NCBI RefSeq assembly: GCF_040365005.1
Contig: NZ_BAABWV010000017.1
Span: forward strand, 72,465 to 136,464
Reading direction: 5' to 3'
Source of the DNA: Antarcticimicrobium sp040365005
Lineage (GTDB): Bacteria; Pseudomonadota; Alphaproteobacteria; Rhodobacterales; Rhodobacteraceae
DNA: 64,000 bases
Below, piece by piece: positions 28,857-39,300 of this stretch; the stretch's first letter is position 1; each line of letters opens with the position of its first letter. Position numbers and translations under genes: made by a program. The notes beneath the pieces are model-generated. The model saw only the letters and a program-made list of their open reading frames with translations. It was not told the origin of the DNA and did not search any database.

Positions 28857-31800
28857 ATGACAGTGCGTGAAGACGGTGGGCGAAACCAGGACATTGCAAT
28901 CGTGGGCATGGCGGTGCGGATGCCGGGCGCGGCTTCGGTGCCCGCGTTCTGGGACAACCTGCGCGCGGGTCGCGAATCGATGCGCCGCCTTGACGAGGCG
29001 GAATTGCTGGCCGCCGGCGAGCATCCCGACCTGATCGCCGATCCGAACTATGTGCCCGCTGCCGCGCCGCTTGAGGATTTCGCCCAGTTTGACCCGGAGT
29101 TCTTCGGGTTCTCGCCGAAGGAGGCGGCGATCCTCGACCCGCAGCATCGCAAGTTCCTCGAGGTCGCATGGGAGGCGATGGAATCGGCCGGCCACCCGCC
29201 CGAGGGGCTGTCCGGGCGGGTCGGCGTCTATGCCGGGTGCGGCATGGGCGGGTATTTCTATTTCAACCTGTGCTCCAACCCCGGGCTGGTCGATGACGTG
29301 GGCATGTTCCTGCTGCGGCACACCGGCAACGACAAGGATTTCCTGTCGACCCGGGTCAGCCATGTGTTCGACCTGCACGGCCCCTCGATCAACCTGCAGA
29401 CCGCCTGTTCCACCTCGCTTGTCGCGGTCCACTACGCCGCCCGGGCGCTGCGGGACGGCGATTGCGACATGGCGCTGGCCGGTGGGGTAACCATCGAACT
29501 GCCGCAGGGGCGCGGGTATCTTTACAAGGAAAACGAGATCCTCAGCCCCGACGGCCATTGCCACGCCTTCGACCACCGGGCGCAGGGCACCGTCTTTGGC
29601 TCTGGCGCGGGGGTGGTGGCGCTGCGGCGGCTCGAAGATGCGCTGGCTGACGGCGATCACATCTGGGCGGTGATCAAGGGCAGCGCGGTCAACAATGACG
29701 GGGCGGCCAAGGCGGGCTATCTCGCCCCCTCGGTCGATGGCCAGGCGCAGGCGGTCTCGCTGGCGCTCAAGGCGGCGGCGGTCCCGGCGGAGACCATCGA
29801 TTATGTCGAATGCCATGGCACCGGCACCTATCTGGGCGATCCGATCGAGGTCGCGGCGCTGACCCAGGCCTATCGCGACCAGACCAGCGAGACCGGGTTC
29901 TGCCGGCTCGGCTCGGTCAAGACCAATATCGGGCATCTCGATACGGCGGCGGGGGTCGCCGGGCTGGTCAAGACCGCGCTGGCGCTGAAACACGGGGAAA
30001 TCCCGCCCTCGCTGGGCTACGAGGCGCCGAACCCGGCGATTGATTTCGAGACATCGCCGTTCAGGGTGAACGACCGGCTGAGTGACTGGCAATCGCACAA
30101 GGGGCCGCGCCGGGCCGGGATCAATGCGCTGGGGGTCGGCGGCACAAACGCCCATGTGATCCTCGAGGCAGCGCCGGAACGCGCCCCCTCGGACGAGAGC
30201 GAGTTTCCCTTTCATGTGCTGTGCCTGTCGGGGCGAACGCGGGCGGCGCTGGATGCCAATACCGGCGCGTTGGCGGCGCACCTGCGGGCCAACCCGGATC
30301 TGCCGCTGGCCGATGTCGCCTTTACGCTGAAGGAGGGCCGCCGCGGTTTCGACAAGCGCCGGGTGCTGGTGGCCGAGACCGCGCAGGAGGCCGCGGACCT
30401 GCTGGAGCAGGGCGATCCGCGCCGGGTCTTTACCCATGAGCGTCTGGGCGAGGCGCCGGAATGCGTGTTCATGTTCCCCGGCGGCGGGGCGCAATACGCC
30501 GGCATGGCGCATGATCTCTACGAGACCGAGCCGGTGTTCGCCGACTGGATGGATCGCGGGCTGGATCACCTTGAACCGCAGCTTGATTTCGACCTGCGCG
30601 CGCTCTGGCTGCCGGCGGACGAAGCGGCACGGGCCGAGGCCGACCGCAGGCTCACCCGGCCCTCGGTGCAACTGCCGCTGATCATGATCGTTGAATACGC
30701 GCTGGCGCAACTCTGGATCAGCTGGGGCGTGCGGCCCGCGGCGCTGGTCGGTCATTCGATGGGCGAGAATACTGCCGCCTGCCTGGCCGGGGTGATGTCC
30801 TTCGAGGATTGCATCGACCTTGTCCTGCTGCGCGGGCGGTTGTTCGATACCGTGCCGGCGGGCGGCATGCTGAGCGTATCGGTCAGCGAGGACGAGTTGC
30901 GGGACCTGATTGGCCCCGATCTGGACATCGCCAGTGTCAACGCGCCACGCCTTTGCGCCGTGTCCGGGCCGCAGGCGGCGTTGGATGCGCTGGCCGGGGT
31001 GCTGGAGACCCGCGAGATCGAGTTTCAGCGCGTGCCGATCGACATCGCGGCGCATTCGCGGATGCTCGACCCGATATTGGCGGAGTTCCGGGCGTTCCTG
31101 TCCAAGATCCCGCTCGCCGCCCCCAACCTGCCGGTGATCTCGAACCGGACCGGAGAAAGGCTCACTGCCGAACAGGCCACCGATCCAGAGTACTGGGTCG
31201 GCCAGTTGCGCAACACGGTCCGCTTCGCCGATTGCATCACGACGCTGTCGCAGGGCGGCAAACGAGTGTTCCTCGAGGTCGGGCCGGGCAAGGCGCTGAG
31301 CTCGCTGGCGCAGATGTCGGACACGGTCGCACCCGGACAGGTGCTGTCGTCGTTGCGCCACCCAGAGCAGGAGATCGGCGACGACGCCTATTTCCTCGGC
31401 GTGATCGGGCGGCTCTGGGCCTGCGGAGTCGAGGCCGACTGGCCGCAGATCTGGGGTGAGGCCAAGCGGCACCGGCTGCCGTTGCCGACCTATCAGTTCC
31501 AGTCCAGCCGCTATTTCATCGAGCCGGGCACACCGCAGCTGGCGCAGGGCACCGAGGCCGCGCCCAAGCGGATCGAGGACATGGCGCAATGGGGCTATCG
31601 CCCGGCATGGCGGCCCCGCCCCGCCGATTGCGAGATCGACGTGGAGCGCGAGTTGGACGCCGCCGAACCGCAGCGCTGGTTGCTGTTCGAGGATGGCACC
31701 GGGCTGGCCGCGCGGGTGGCGGCCCGACTGGACCAGGCGGGGCATTGCGTCACCCGGGTCAGCCCCGGCGACACCTATGCCAGGCTGGCCGAAGATCATT

Positions 31801-34800
31801 ACCTGTTGCCCCCCGAACAGGGGCGCTTCGGCTATGACAGCCTGCTTGCCGACCTGGCCGAGGCCGGGCGCGGCCCGACCCGGATCGGGCATTTCTGGCT
31901 GGTCACCGGAGACGAACAATTCCGCCCGGGAAGCTCCTTCTACGACCGCAACCTGGAACAGGGCTTCTTCAGCCTGATGTACCTGGGCCAGGCGCTCGGG
32001 GCTGCGGAGATGGAACAGCCCGTGCAGCTGACCGTCTTTACCAGTGGCGCCGCGCAGGTCCGGGACGAGGGGCTCCCCTATCCCGAAAAGGCGATGATCG
32101 CGGGGCCCGTGGGCGTGATGCCGCACGAGATGCCCGGGCTGACCTGTGCCACCGTCGACCTGGCCCTGCCGGAGCGTCGCCCCGGCGGACTGCTGACGCG
32201 GCTGACCGGTGACGCGGAGGACGGTGATCCGCTTGCCGCCCTGGTGCCGCAGGTGCTGGAAGAGCTGTTCGCCGCCCCCGGCCCCGGCACCGCAGCCCTT
32301 CGCGGCGGGAAACGCTTCATCCGCGAATGGCGCTCGGTGGCGCTGCCTGACCCGGAAGCGCCGGTGTGGAAGGACGGGGGCACCTACCTGATCACCGGTG
32401 GTTTCGGCGGCATCGGCCTGACCCTTGCCGCTGCGCTGATGCGCGATCAGGACGCCAACGTGATCCTTCTGTCGCGCGACACGTTGCCGCCGCGCGCCGA
32501 TTGGGACAGCTACCTTGCCGGGCACAGCCCCGCCGACCGCACCGCGCGGCGCATCCGCGCCCTGCAAGCGCTGGAGGCCGGACCGCGCGGCGCCGTTATG
32601 GCGATCGCCGCCGATGTCTGCAACAGCGTCCAGATGCGCGATGCGATCCGAGAGGCGGAAGAGCGGTTCGGCGCGATCACCGGGGTGATCCATGCCGCCG
32701 GCCATATCGACGATGGCCCGCTGCTGACCAAGACCGAGATGGGCGTGACGCAGGTCCTTGCCCCCAAGGTCACCGGGCTGCGGGTGCTGGACGAGTTGTT
32801 TCCCGACGGCATGCTGGAGGTGATGGTGCTGTTCTCCTCCTCCTCGACCGCGACGCGGCCGGCCGGGCAGGTCGATTACGTCGCCGCCAACGAATACCTC
32901 AACGCCTTTGCCCTCGGGCGACAGGGCGGCGCCACCCGCGTGCTGGCGGTGGACTGGGGCGTCTGGTCCGGGGTCGGCATGGCCGCCGAGGCGATGGAGG
33001 CGCGCGATCGGGCGGGCAAACCGACCGAGCGCACGACGATCGACCAGCCCATGCTGGACGAGACCGGCTTCGACGCCGAGGGCAACCGGCTGTTCGTGTC
33101 AGAGTACAACGCCGCCGAACGCTGGGTGTTCGACCAGCACCGGCTGTCCACCGGCGAGGCGCTGATGCCCGGCACCGGTTACCTGGAACTGGCGACCGAG
33201 GCACTGGCAGCGCATGGGGGGAACGATCCGTTCGAGATCCGCGATCTCTATTTCCTGCGCCCGTTGCAGGTTGCCGATGCAGCGCCGCGCCGTGCCGTGA
33301 TCCGGCTGGAGCCGCGCGGCGGCGCGCTCACCTTCACGGTGCATTCGGAACTGGGCACCGACAAGGCCGAGGGTTTCGCGTTGAATGCCCAGGCCAGGGT
33401 GCTGTCGCGCCCCGGGTTGACCGCGCAGCCGCTGGACCTGGCCGCCATCGCGATGCGTTGCGACCGGGTCGAGACCGCCACCGCGGGCGCGCGGCTGAGC
33501 ACCCCGCAGGAGGCGCATCTGCGCTTTGGCCCGCGCTGGCACGTGCTGCGGCGGATGGCGATGGGCGATGGCGAGGGCTTGGCCACGCTGAGCCTGCCGC
33601 CAGAGTTTCACGGCGACCTCGCCGATGGCTACCGGCTGCATCCGGGGCTGCTGGACATCGCCACCGGCTGGGCGATCCGGCTGACACCGGGCTATGGCGG
33701 CAAGACGCTCTGGGTTCCGGTTTCCTATCGCAGCGTCCGGGTGCTGGCGCCGCTGCCGGAGGAGATCCGAAGCTGGGTCCGGTTGAGCCCCGGCGCGACC
33801 CCGGCCGAGGGATACGTACAATTCGACGTGACCTTGTGCGATCCGCAGGGGCGGGTCTGTGTCGAGATCGAGGGCTTCGAGATGAAACGCACCGAGGGGG
33901 CGCTGGACTTTGCGCCGCCCGCCCGGCCCGATGCCGAGGCTGCCGCGCTCGGGCTGGCGATGCCCGGGACCGAGGCGCCGCTGTCGCCCGAGGAACAGCG
34001 GTTGCGGCGCAACATCGCCCAGGGCATCCGTCCCGACGAGGGTGCCGAGGCACTGCGCCGCGCGGTGGCGCTGGGACAGTCGCAGGTCCTGGTCAGTTCG
34101 CTCGACCTGTCTGCGCTGATTGCCGAGGCCGACCGGGTCTCTGCCCCGGCCCCGGAAGAGGGGCAGAGCTTTGACCGGCCGGACCTGGATACCGCCTATG
34201 TGGCGCCCGAGACCGGGATTGAGAAAACGCTGGCCGGGCTGTTCGAATCCCTGCTGGGCGTGTCGCGGGTGGGGGTACAGGACAGTTTCTTTGACCTTGG
34301 CGGGCATTCTCTGGTCGCCGTGCGGCTGTTCTCGCGCATCAGCCGGCTGTTCGACGTGGAGTTCCCGCTGGCCACCCTGTTCGAGGCCCCCAGCGTTTCC
34401 GCCCTGGCCGAGCTGATCGCCCGGCGCACCGGCCATACCGGAGAGGCCGGCGCGCTTGATGACCCTGCCGCCGCCCAGCCCGAGGCCCCCGCCTTTACCC
34501 ACCTGGTGCCGCTGCACAAGGGTGGCGACGGCGCGCGCGCACCCTTCTTCCTGGTCGCGGGGATGTTCGGCAACGTGCTGAACCTGCGGCACCTTGCGCT
34601 GATGCTGGGACGAGACCGGCCGGTGTACGGGCTGCAGGCGCGCGGGTTGATTGGCGACGACGAACCGCACCGCCGGATCGAGGCGGCCGCCGCCGACTAT
34701 ATCGCCGAGTTGCGCCAGGTGCAGCCGCATGGCCCCTACCTGCTGGGCGGGTTCTCGGGCGGCGGGATCACCGCCTACGAGATGGCGCAGCAGTTGCAGG

Positions 34801-35342
34801 CCGCCGGCGAGGAGGTGGCGCTGCTGGTGCTGCTCGACACGCCGCTGCCGGTGCGACCGGAACTGTCGCGCCCGGACAAGGCCCTGATCAAGATGCAGGA
34901 GCTGCGCCGCAAGGGGCCGGGATACCTGCGCGAATGGGCCGGCAACCGGATCCGTTGGGAGGTGGAGAAACGCCGCGCGCCGGTGACGCTCGACACCGCG
35001 ACCTCGTTCGACAATGCCAAGATCGAGGCCGCCTTCCGCGCGGCGGTGAGCGCCTATGCGCTGAAACCCTGGAACGGGCCGGTGGTGCTGTTCCGTCCGC
35101 CGCTGGACCGGCACTGGCAGGTGTCGGGCGGCCGCTGGGTCAGCGCCGAGCGCGAGTATGTCTATCCGGACAACGACTGGACCCGGTTCGCGCCGCGTCT
35201 GCAGGTGATCGAGGTGCCGGGGGATCATGACAGCATGGTGCTGGTGCCCAACGTCGGCGTGCTGGCCGAGCGGATGAAACGGTTGATCGACGAGGCCGAG
35301 GGCGGTGACACCCCCGACGGCTGGGCCGAGGCGGCGGAGTGA
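28857..35342 (+). CDS. Type I polyketide synthase, KS-AT-KR-DH-ACP-TE
   Basis: A 2161-residue single-module synthase. Start at ATG 28857 (MTVREDGGRNQ). Domains: ketosynthase (about 12-435) with C184, H320 and H360; acyltransferase (about 537-825) with S634 in GHSMGE and H733; structural half plus ketoreductase, with GGFGGIG at 1181-1187, Y1341 and N1345; dehydratase (about 1415-1680) with H1428 and D1600; carrier protein with S1818 in LGGHSL; thioesterase (about 1885-2150) with S1967 in GFSGGG and H2124. KR precedes DH, unlike the usual modular order. All catalytic residues are present. It would add a two-carbon unit, reduce and dehydrate it, and release the product. Co-transcribed with the next genes. 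Confidence 0.93.
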   Translation: MTVREDGGRNQDIAIVGMAVRMPGAASVPAFWDNLRAGRESMRRLDEAELLAAGEHPDLIADPNYVPAAAPLEDFAQFDPEFFGFSPKEAAILDPQHRKFLEVAWEAMESAGHPPEGLSGRVGVYAGCGMGGYFYFNLCSNPGLVDDVGMFLLRHTGNDKDFLSTRVSHVFDLHGPSINLQTACSTSLVAVHYAARALRDGDCDMALAGGVTIELPQGRGYLYKENEILSPDGHCHAFDHRAQGTVFGSGAGVVALRRLEDALADGDHIWAVIKGSAVNNDGAAKAGYLAPSVDGQAQAVSLALKAAAVPAETIDYVECHGTGTYLGDPIEVAALTQAYRDQTSETGFCRLGSVKTNIGHLDTAAGVAGLVKTALALKHGEIPPSLGYEAPNPAIDFETSPFRVNDRLSDWQSHKGPRRAGINALGVGGTNAHVILEAAPERAPSDESEFPFHVLCLSGRTRAALDANTGALAAHLRANPDLPLADVAFTLKEGRRGFDKRRVLVAETAQEAADLLEQGDPRRVFTHERLGEAPECVFMFPGGGAQYAGMAHDLYETEPVFADWMDRGLDHLEPQLDFDLRALWLPADEAARAEADRRLTRPSVQLPLIMIVEYALAQLWISWGVRPAALVGHSMGENTAACLAGVMSFEDCIDLVLLRGRLFDTVPAGGMLSVSVSEDELRDLIGPDLDIASVNAPRLCAVSGPQAALDALAGVLETREIEFQRVPIDIAAHSRMLDPILAEFRAFLSKIPLAAPNLPVISNRTGERLTAEQATDPEYWVGQLRNTVRFADCITTLSQGGKRVFLEVGPGKALSSLAQMSDTVAPGQVLSSLRHPEQEIGDDAYFLGVIGRLWACGVEADWPQIWGEAKRHRLPLPTYQFQSSRYFIEPGTPQLAQGTEAAPKRIEDMAQWGYRPAWRPRPADCEIDVERELDAAEPQRWLLFEDGTGLAARVAARLDQAGHCVTRVSPGDTYARLAEDHYLLPPEQGRFGYDSLLADLAEAGRGPTRIGHFWLVTGDEQFRPGSSFYDRNLEQGFFSLMYLGQALGAAEMEQPVQLTVFTSGAAQVRDEGLPYPEKAMIAGPVGVMPHEMPGLTCATVDLALPERRPGGLLTRLTGDAEDGDPLAALVPQVLEELFAAPGPGTAALRGGKRFIREWRSVALPDPEAPVWKDGGTYLITGGFGGIGLTLAAALMRDQDANVILLSRDTLPPRADWDSYLAGHSPADRTARRIRALQALEAGPRGAVMAIAADVCNSVQMRDAIREAEERFGAITGVIHAAGHIDDGPLLTKTEMGVTQVLAPKVTGLRVLDELFPDGMLEVMVLFSSSSTATRPAGQVDYVAANEYLNAFALGRQGGATRVLAVDWGVWSGVGMAAEAMEARDRAGKPTERTTIDQPMLDETGFDAEGNRLFVSEYNAAERWVFDQHRLSTGEALMPGTGYLELATEALAAHGGNDPFEIRDLYFLRPLQVADAAPRRAVIRLEPRGGALTFTVHSELGTDKAEGFALNAQARVLSRPGLTAQPLDLAAIAMRCDRVETATAGARLSTPQEAHLRFGPRWHVLRRMAMGDGEGLATLSLPPEFHGDLADGYRLHPGLLDIATGWAIRLTPGYGGKTLWVPVSYRSVRVLAPLPEEIRSWVRLSPGATPAEGYVQFDVTLCDPQGRVCVEIEGFEMKRTEGALDFAPPARPDAEAAALGLAMPGTEAPLSPEEQRLRRNIAQGIRPDEGAEALRRAVALGQSQVLVSSLDLSALIAEADRVSAPAPEEGQSFDRPDLDTAYVAPETGIEKTLAGLFESLLGVSRVGVQDSFFDLGGHSLVAVRLFSRISRLFDVEFPLATLFEAPSVSALAELIARRTGHTGEAGALDDPAAAQPEAPAFTHLVPLHKGGDGARAPFFLVAGMFGNVLNLRHLALMLGRDRPVYGLQARGLIGDDEPHRRIEAAAADYIAELRQVQPHGPYLLGGFSGGGITAYEMAQQLQAAGEEVALLVLLDTPLPVRPELSRPDKALIKMQELRRKGPGYLREWAGNRIRWEVEKRRAPVTLDTATSFDNAKIEAAFRAAVSAYALKPWNGPVVLFRPPLDRHWQVSGGRWVSAEREYVYPDNDWTRFAPRLQVIEVPGDHDSMVLVPNVGVLAERMKRLIDEAEGGDTPDGWAEAAE

Positions 35343-35346
35343 GACG

Positions 35347-36339
35347 ATGACAGACCCGACGATCCTGACCCTGATCGTGAACTACCGGACACCCGATCTG
35401 ACACTGCGGGCGGCCGAGGCGGCCCTGCGCGAGATGGAGGGGCTGCGCGGCGAGGTGTTGATCATCGACAACGGCTCGGGCGACGGGTCCTTCGCGCGGC
35501 TGACCGAGGAGGCCGGGGCACGGGGCTGGACCGCGCAGGGACGGCTGCGGGTGGTGGACGCGGGGCGCAACGGCGGCTTTGGCGCCGGGATGAATCACGG
35601 CATCCGCACCGGGCTCTCCTCCGGCGAGGCACCCGGATTTTATTACCTGCTCAACTCGGACGCCTGGCCCGAGCCCGGCGCGATCCGCACCCTGCGCGAC
35701 ACGCTGGTGGCGCAGCCCAAGGCGGGCCTGGCCGGAAGCCTTGTACAGGGCGAAGACGGCACGCCGCATCGCACCGCGTTCCGGTTTCCCACCATCGCGG
35801 GCGAGTTCGAGATGGCGGCGCGCATCGGCCCGATCTCGCGGCTGCTGAAACGGGCCATCGTGGCGATGCCGATCCCGAGCGTCACGACGTCGGTGGACTG
35901 GACCGCCGGCGCCAGCCTGATGATCCGCGCCGAGACGCTGGAACAGATCGGCCTTTTTGATGAAACCTTCTTTCTCTATTTCGAGGAAACCGACCTGTGC
36001 CTGCGCGCGGCCCGCGCCGGCTGGGACACTCTTTACGTCCCGCAAAGCGTGGTGGGGCACCTCGGCTCGGCCTCGACCGGGATGAAGGAGTGGGCGCGCA
36101 TCCCGGCCTATTGGTTCGACTCGCGCCACCATTATTTCACCAAGAACCACGGGCGCGCCTATGCCGGAGCGGCGACGCTGGCGCGCGGCGCCGGTCAGGC
36201 GATCTGGCATCTCCGCCGCCTTGTCACCGGGCGGCCGAACACCGGCCCCGAGCGGTTTCTGCGCGACCTGATAACCCATTCCTTTCGTGCGCCGACGGCC
36301 CCCGTTCCGTCGGTTGCGCCCAAGTCGACCGAGGATTGA
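35347..36339 (+). CDS. Glycosyltransferase family 2 (rhamnosyltransferase-like) inside the PKS-NRPS operon
   Basis: A 330-residue GT-A enzyme resembling WbbL-type rhamnosyltransferases. Core motifs: LTLIVNYRTPDLT, IDNGSGDGS, NGGFGAGMNHGI, NSDAWPEPG (metal-binding DxD equivalent) and FLYFEETDLCLRA (the ED acceptor-activating pair). It starts four bases after the PKS stop and ends two bases before the NRPS start, so it is tightly coupled to both. This position suggests it glycosylates the polyketide-peptide product or joins it to a sugar, rather than building the main polysaccharide chain. Confidence 0.88.
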   Translation: MTDPTILTLIVNYRTPDLTLRAAEAALREMEGLRGEVLIIDNGSGDGSFARLTEEAGARGWTAQGRLRVVDAGRNGGFGAGMNHGIRTGLSSGEAPGFYYLLNSDAWPEPGAIRTLRDTLVAQPKAGLAGSLVQGEDGTPHRTAFRFPTIAGEFEMAARIGPISRLLKRAIVAMPIPSVTTSVDWTAGASLMIRAETLEQIGLFDETFFLYFEETDLCLRAARAGWDTLYVPQSVVGHLGSASTGMKEWARIPAYWFDSRHHYFTKNHGRAYAGAATLARGAGQAIWHLRRLVTGRPNTGPERFLRDLITHSFRAPTAPVPSVAPKSTED

Positions 36340-36341
36340 AG

Positions 36342-39300
36342 ATGACCCCGTTTTCCTGTGTTCTGATCGGAAATGAATCCCTGCTGATCGGCTGTGGCGA
36401 TGCGCTGCGCGCGCGCGGTCACGAGGTGCGCGCGGTGGTCTCGCGCGACCCCGAGATCCGCGCCTGGGCCGGTCGCAACGGTCTGCCGGTCGAAGAGAGG
36501 ATCGCCACGCTTTCCGACCGGTTCGGGCAAGGCGGTTTTGACTGGCTGTTTTCCATCGCCAACCTGTCGGTGATCCCCGATGCGGTGCTGGCGCTTCCGG
36601 CCGGTGGCGCGGTGAATTTCCATGACGGGCCACTGCCGCGCTATGCCGGGATCAACGCGCCGGTCTGGGCACTGATCGCGGGCGAGGCGGAGTATGGCGT
36701 CACCTGGCACATGATCGAGGGCGGCATCGACGAGGGCGATATCCTGGCGCAGGCACAGTTTGCCATCGCCCCGGACGACACCGCGTTCTCGCTGAACTCC
36801 AAGTGTTATGGCGCGGCGATGGACAGTTTTCCCGCCGTGCTGGACCAGTTGGAGCACGGCGCGCCGGAACGCCGGCCGCAGGACCTGGGCCAGCGCAGCT
36901 ATGTCGCCCGCGACGCCCGGCCCGCGGCGGCGGCGCGGCTGGATTTCCATCGCCCGGCGGCGGAGCTTTCCGCACTGGTCCGGGCGCTGGATTTCGGCGG
37001 CTATTGGAACCCGCTGGCCTGCCCCAAGGTCGAGATCGGCGGGCAGGTCCTGCTGGTCGGCAAGGCCGAGGCAGCGGGCACGGCACAGGGGTTGCCCGGC
37101 GCCGTGATGGCGGTCGAGCGAGACAGCCTGACCGTGGCCACCGGCGACGGGGCTCTGCGGCTGAGCGGGCTGACCACGCCCGAGGGGGCGGCACTCTCGC
37201 CGGCCGATCTGGTCAAACCCGGCGATACGTTGCCCAGTGCCGAGGCTGCCCTGTCCGACCGCCTGACCGGGGCGATGGCCGCCACGGTGAAGACCGAGCC
37301 GCAATGGCGCCGGGCCTTGGCCGCGATGCAGCCGGTCGCGGTGCCGCTGGCCGATGCCGCCGGGGGGGCGCCCGAATGGGAGGCGCTGCGCATCGCCCTG
37401 CCCGACGGGTTGACGCCGGAGCAGGCCAGGCTGGCGGTGCTGGCCTGGACGCTACTGGGCAGTGGCGCGGAGACCGCCGACCTTGCGCTCACCACCGCTG
37501 CTCTGACGGCGGCGGAGAAGGCGGCGCCGGGCTATGTCGCCGGCTGGGTGCCGGTACAGGTGCAGCGCGGAACAACGTTGGCCGAGGCCGCCGAGGGGCT
37601 GGAGACGATCCGCGCCCGGGCCGAAAAGGGCGGCTTCGCCCGCGACCTGATCGCGCGCGACCCGCAGATCGCCTGGACCGGCGCGCCGCAGATCGCGCTG
37701 GCGCTGGAGGAGACAGGACCGCTCGACGGCACCGCCGCCACCGTCACGCTGCGCGGAGAGCGTGTCACGCTGCACGTGGATCGCGCCCGGTTGGACGAGG
37801 ACGCGGCCGAGCTGCTGGCCCGGCGGCTCGAGGCGGCGATGCGGGCGGTGCAAGACGCTGCGGACGACACCAATCTGGGTACGCTGGATATCCTGCCCGC
37901 CTCGGAACGACGCAAGACCCTCGCGACCTGGAACGCCACCGCGCGCACCCATGACGCGGATCAGACCGTTCATGGCGCAATCGAGGCGCAGGCGACCCGA
38001 ACGCCCGAGGCCACCGCGATTGTCTTCGAGGACCGCGCGCTAAGCTATGCCCAGCTCGACACCCGCGCGAACGCGCTGGCCGCGCGTCTGCGCGGCAAGG
38101 GGGTTGCCCCGGGGGCGCATGTGGGCCTCTACCTGCGCCGCAGCCCGGAGATGGTGATCGCGGCGCTGGCGATCCTCAAGGCCGGGGGGGCCTATGTGCC
38201 GCTCGACCCCGCCTACCCCGCCGACCGCATCGCCCATTACATCACCGACAGCCGCGCCTCGGTCATCGTGACCGATGCCGCGCTGCGCGGCCAACTGCCC
38301 GCGACCGAGGCCGAGATCGTCGAATACGACGGCACGGGCGAGCAGGCCGAAACCGTCGACGGCGGCGCCACCGGGGGTGATCTGGCCTATCTGATCTATA
38401 CCTCGGGCTCCACCGGGTTGCCCAAGGGGGTGATGGTCGAACATCGCAACGTGGCCAATTTCTTCGCCGGGATGGATGACCGTATCGGCGTGCCCGAGAA
38501 CGGCACCTGGCTGGCGGTGACCAGCCTCGGCTTCGACATCTCGGTGCTGGAGCTGTTCTGGACCCTGTCGCGCGGCTTCAAGCTGGTGCTTGCCGGGGAT
38601 GACAACCGCGCCGTGGTCTCCAATTCGCCGCTGGCGGTGAGCGACCGGCACATCGATTTCAACCTGATGTACTGGGGCAATGACGACGGGGTCGGCCCGA
38701 AGAAATACGAACTGTTGCTGGAGGGCGCGAAATTCGCCGATGCCAACGGTTTCAACGCGGTCTGGACGCCCGAGCGGCATTTCCACGCCTTTGGCGGCCC
38801 CTATCCCAACCCCGCGGTCACCGGCGCGGCGGTGGCTGCGGTGACGCGCAATATCGCCGTGCGCGCGGGCAGTTGCGTCGCCCCCCTGCACCATCCGGCG
38901 CGGATCGCCGAGGAATGGGCGGTGATCGACAACCTGACAAACGGGCGGGCCGCGATCGGCATCGCCTCGGGCTGGCAGCCGGATGATTTCATCCTGCGCC
39001 CCGAGAACACGCCGCCCGCCAACAAGCCGGCGATGTTCGCCACCATCGAAACCCTGCGCAAGCTGTGGCGCGGCGAGGCGGTGGAGTTCCCCAAGGCCGA
39101 CGGCACGATGCATTCGGTCGTGACCCAGCCGCGCCCGGTGTCAAAGGAACTGCCGGTCTGGGTCACCACCGCCGGCAATCCCGAGACCTGGAAAGAGGCC
39201 GGGGCGATCGGCGCCAACGTGCTGACCCACCTGCTGGGCCAATCGGTGGACGAGGTGGGCGAAAAGATCCGCCTCTATCACGCCGCGCTGCGCGAAAACG

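Noticed and set aside
28824..32705. Very long open frame of about 1290 codons antisense to the PKS
   Set aside because: High-GC third-position bias opens the opposite frame. Its translation is rich in Arg, Gly, His and Gln, without any domain, while the sense strand has all PKS motifs.
33138..33170. Dehydratase of the PKS thought inactive because its histidine motif has an extra residue
   Set aside because: The variant with four residues before the glycine seems to be common in this subfamily, and the catalytic H1428 and D1600 are both present.
38640..38700. Possible assembly artefact joining an NRPS to a luciferase gene
   Set aside because: The frame is continuous on both sides, and this domain combination is known in the TIGR04020 group.
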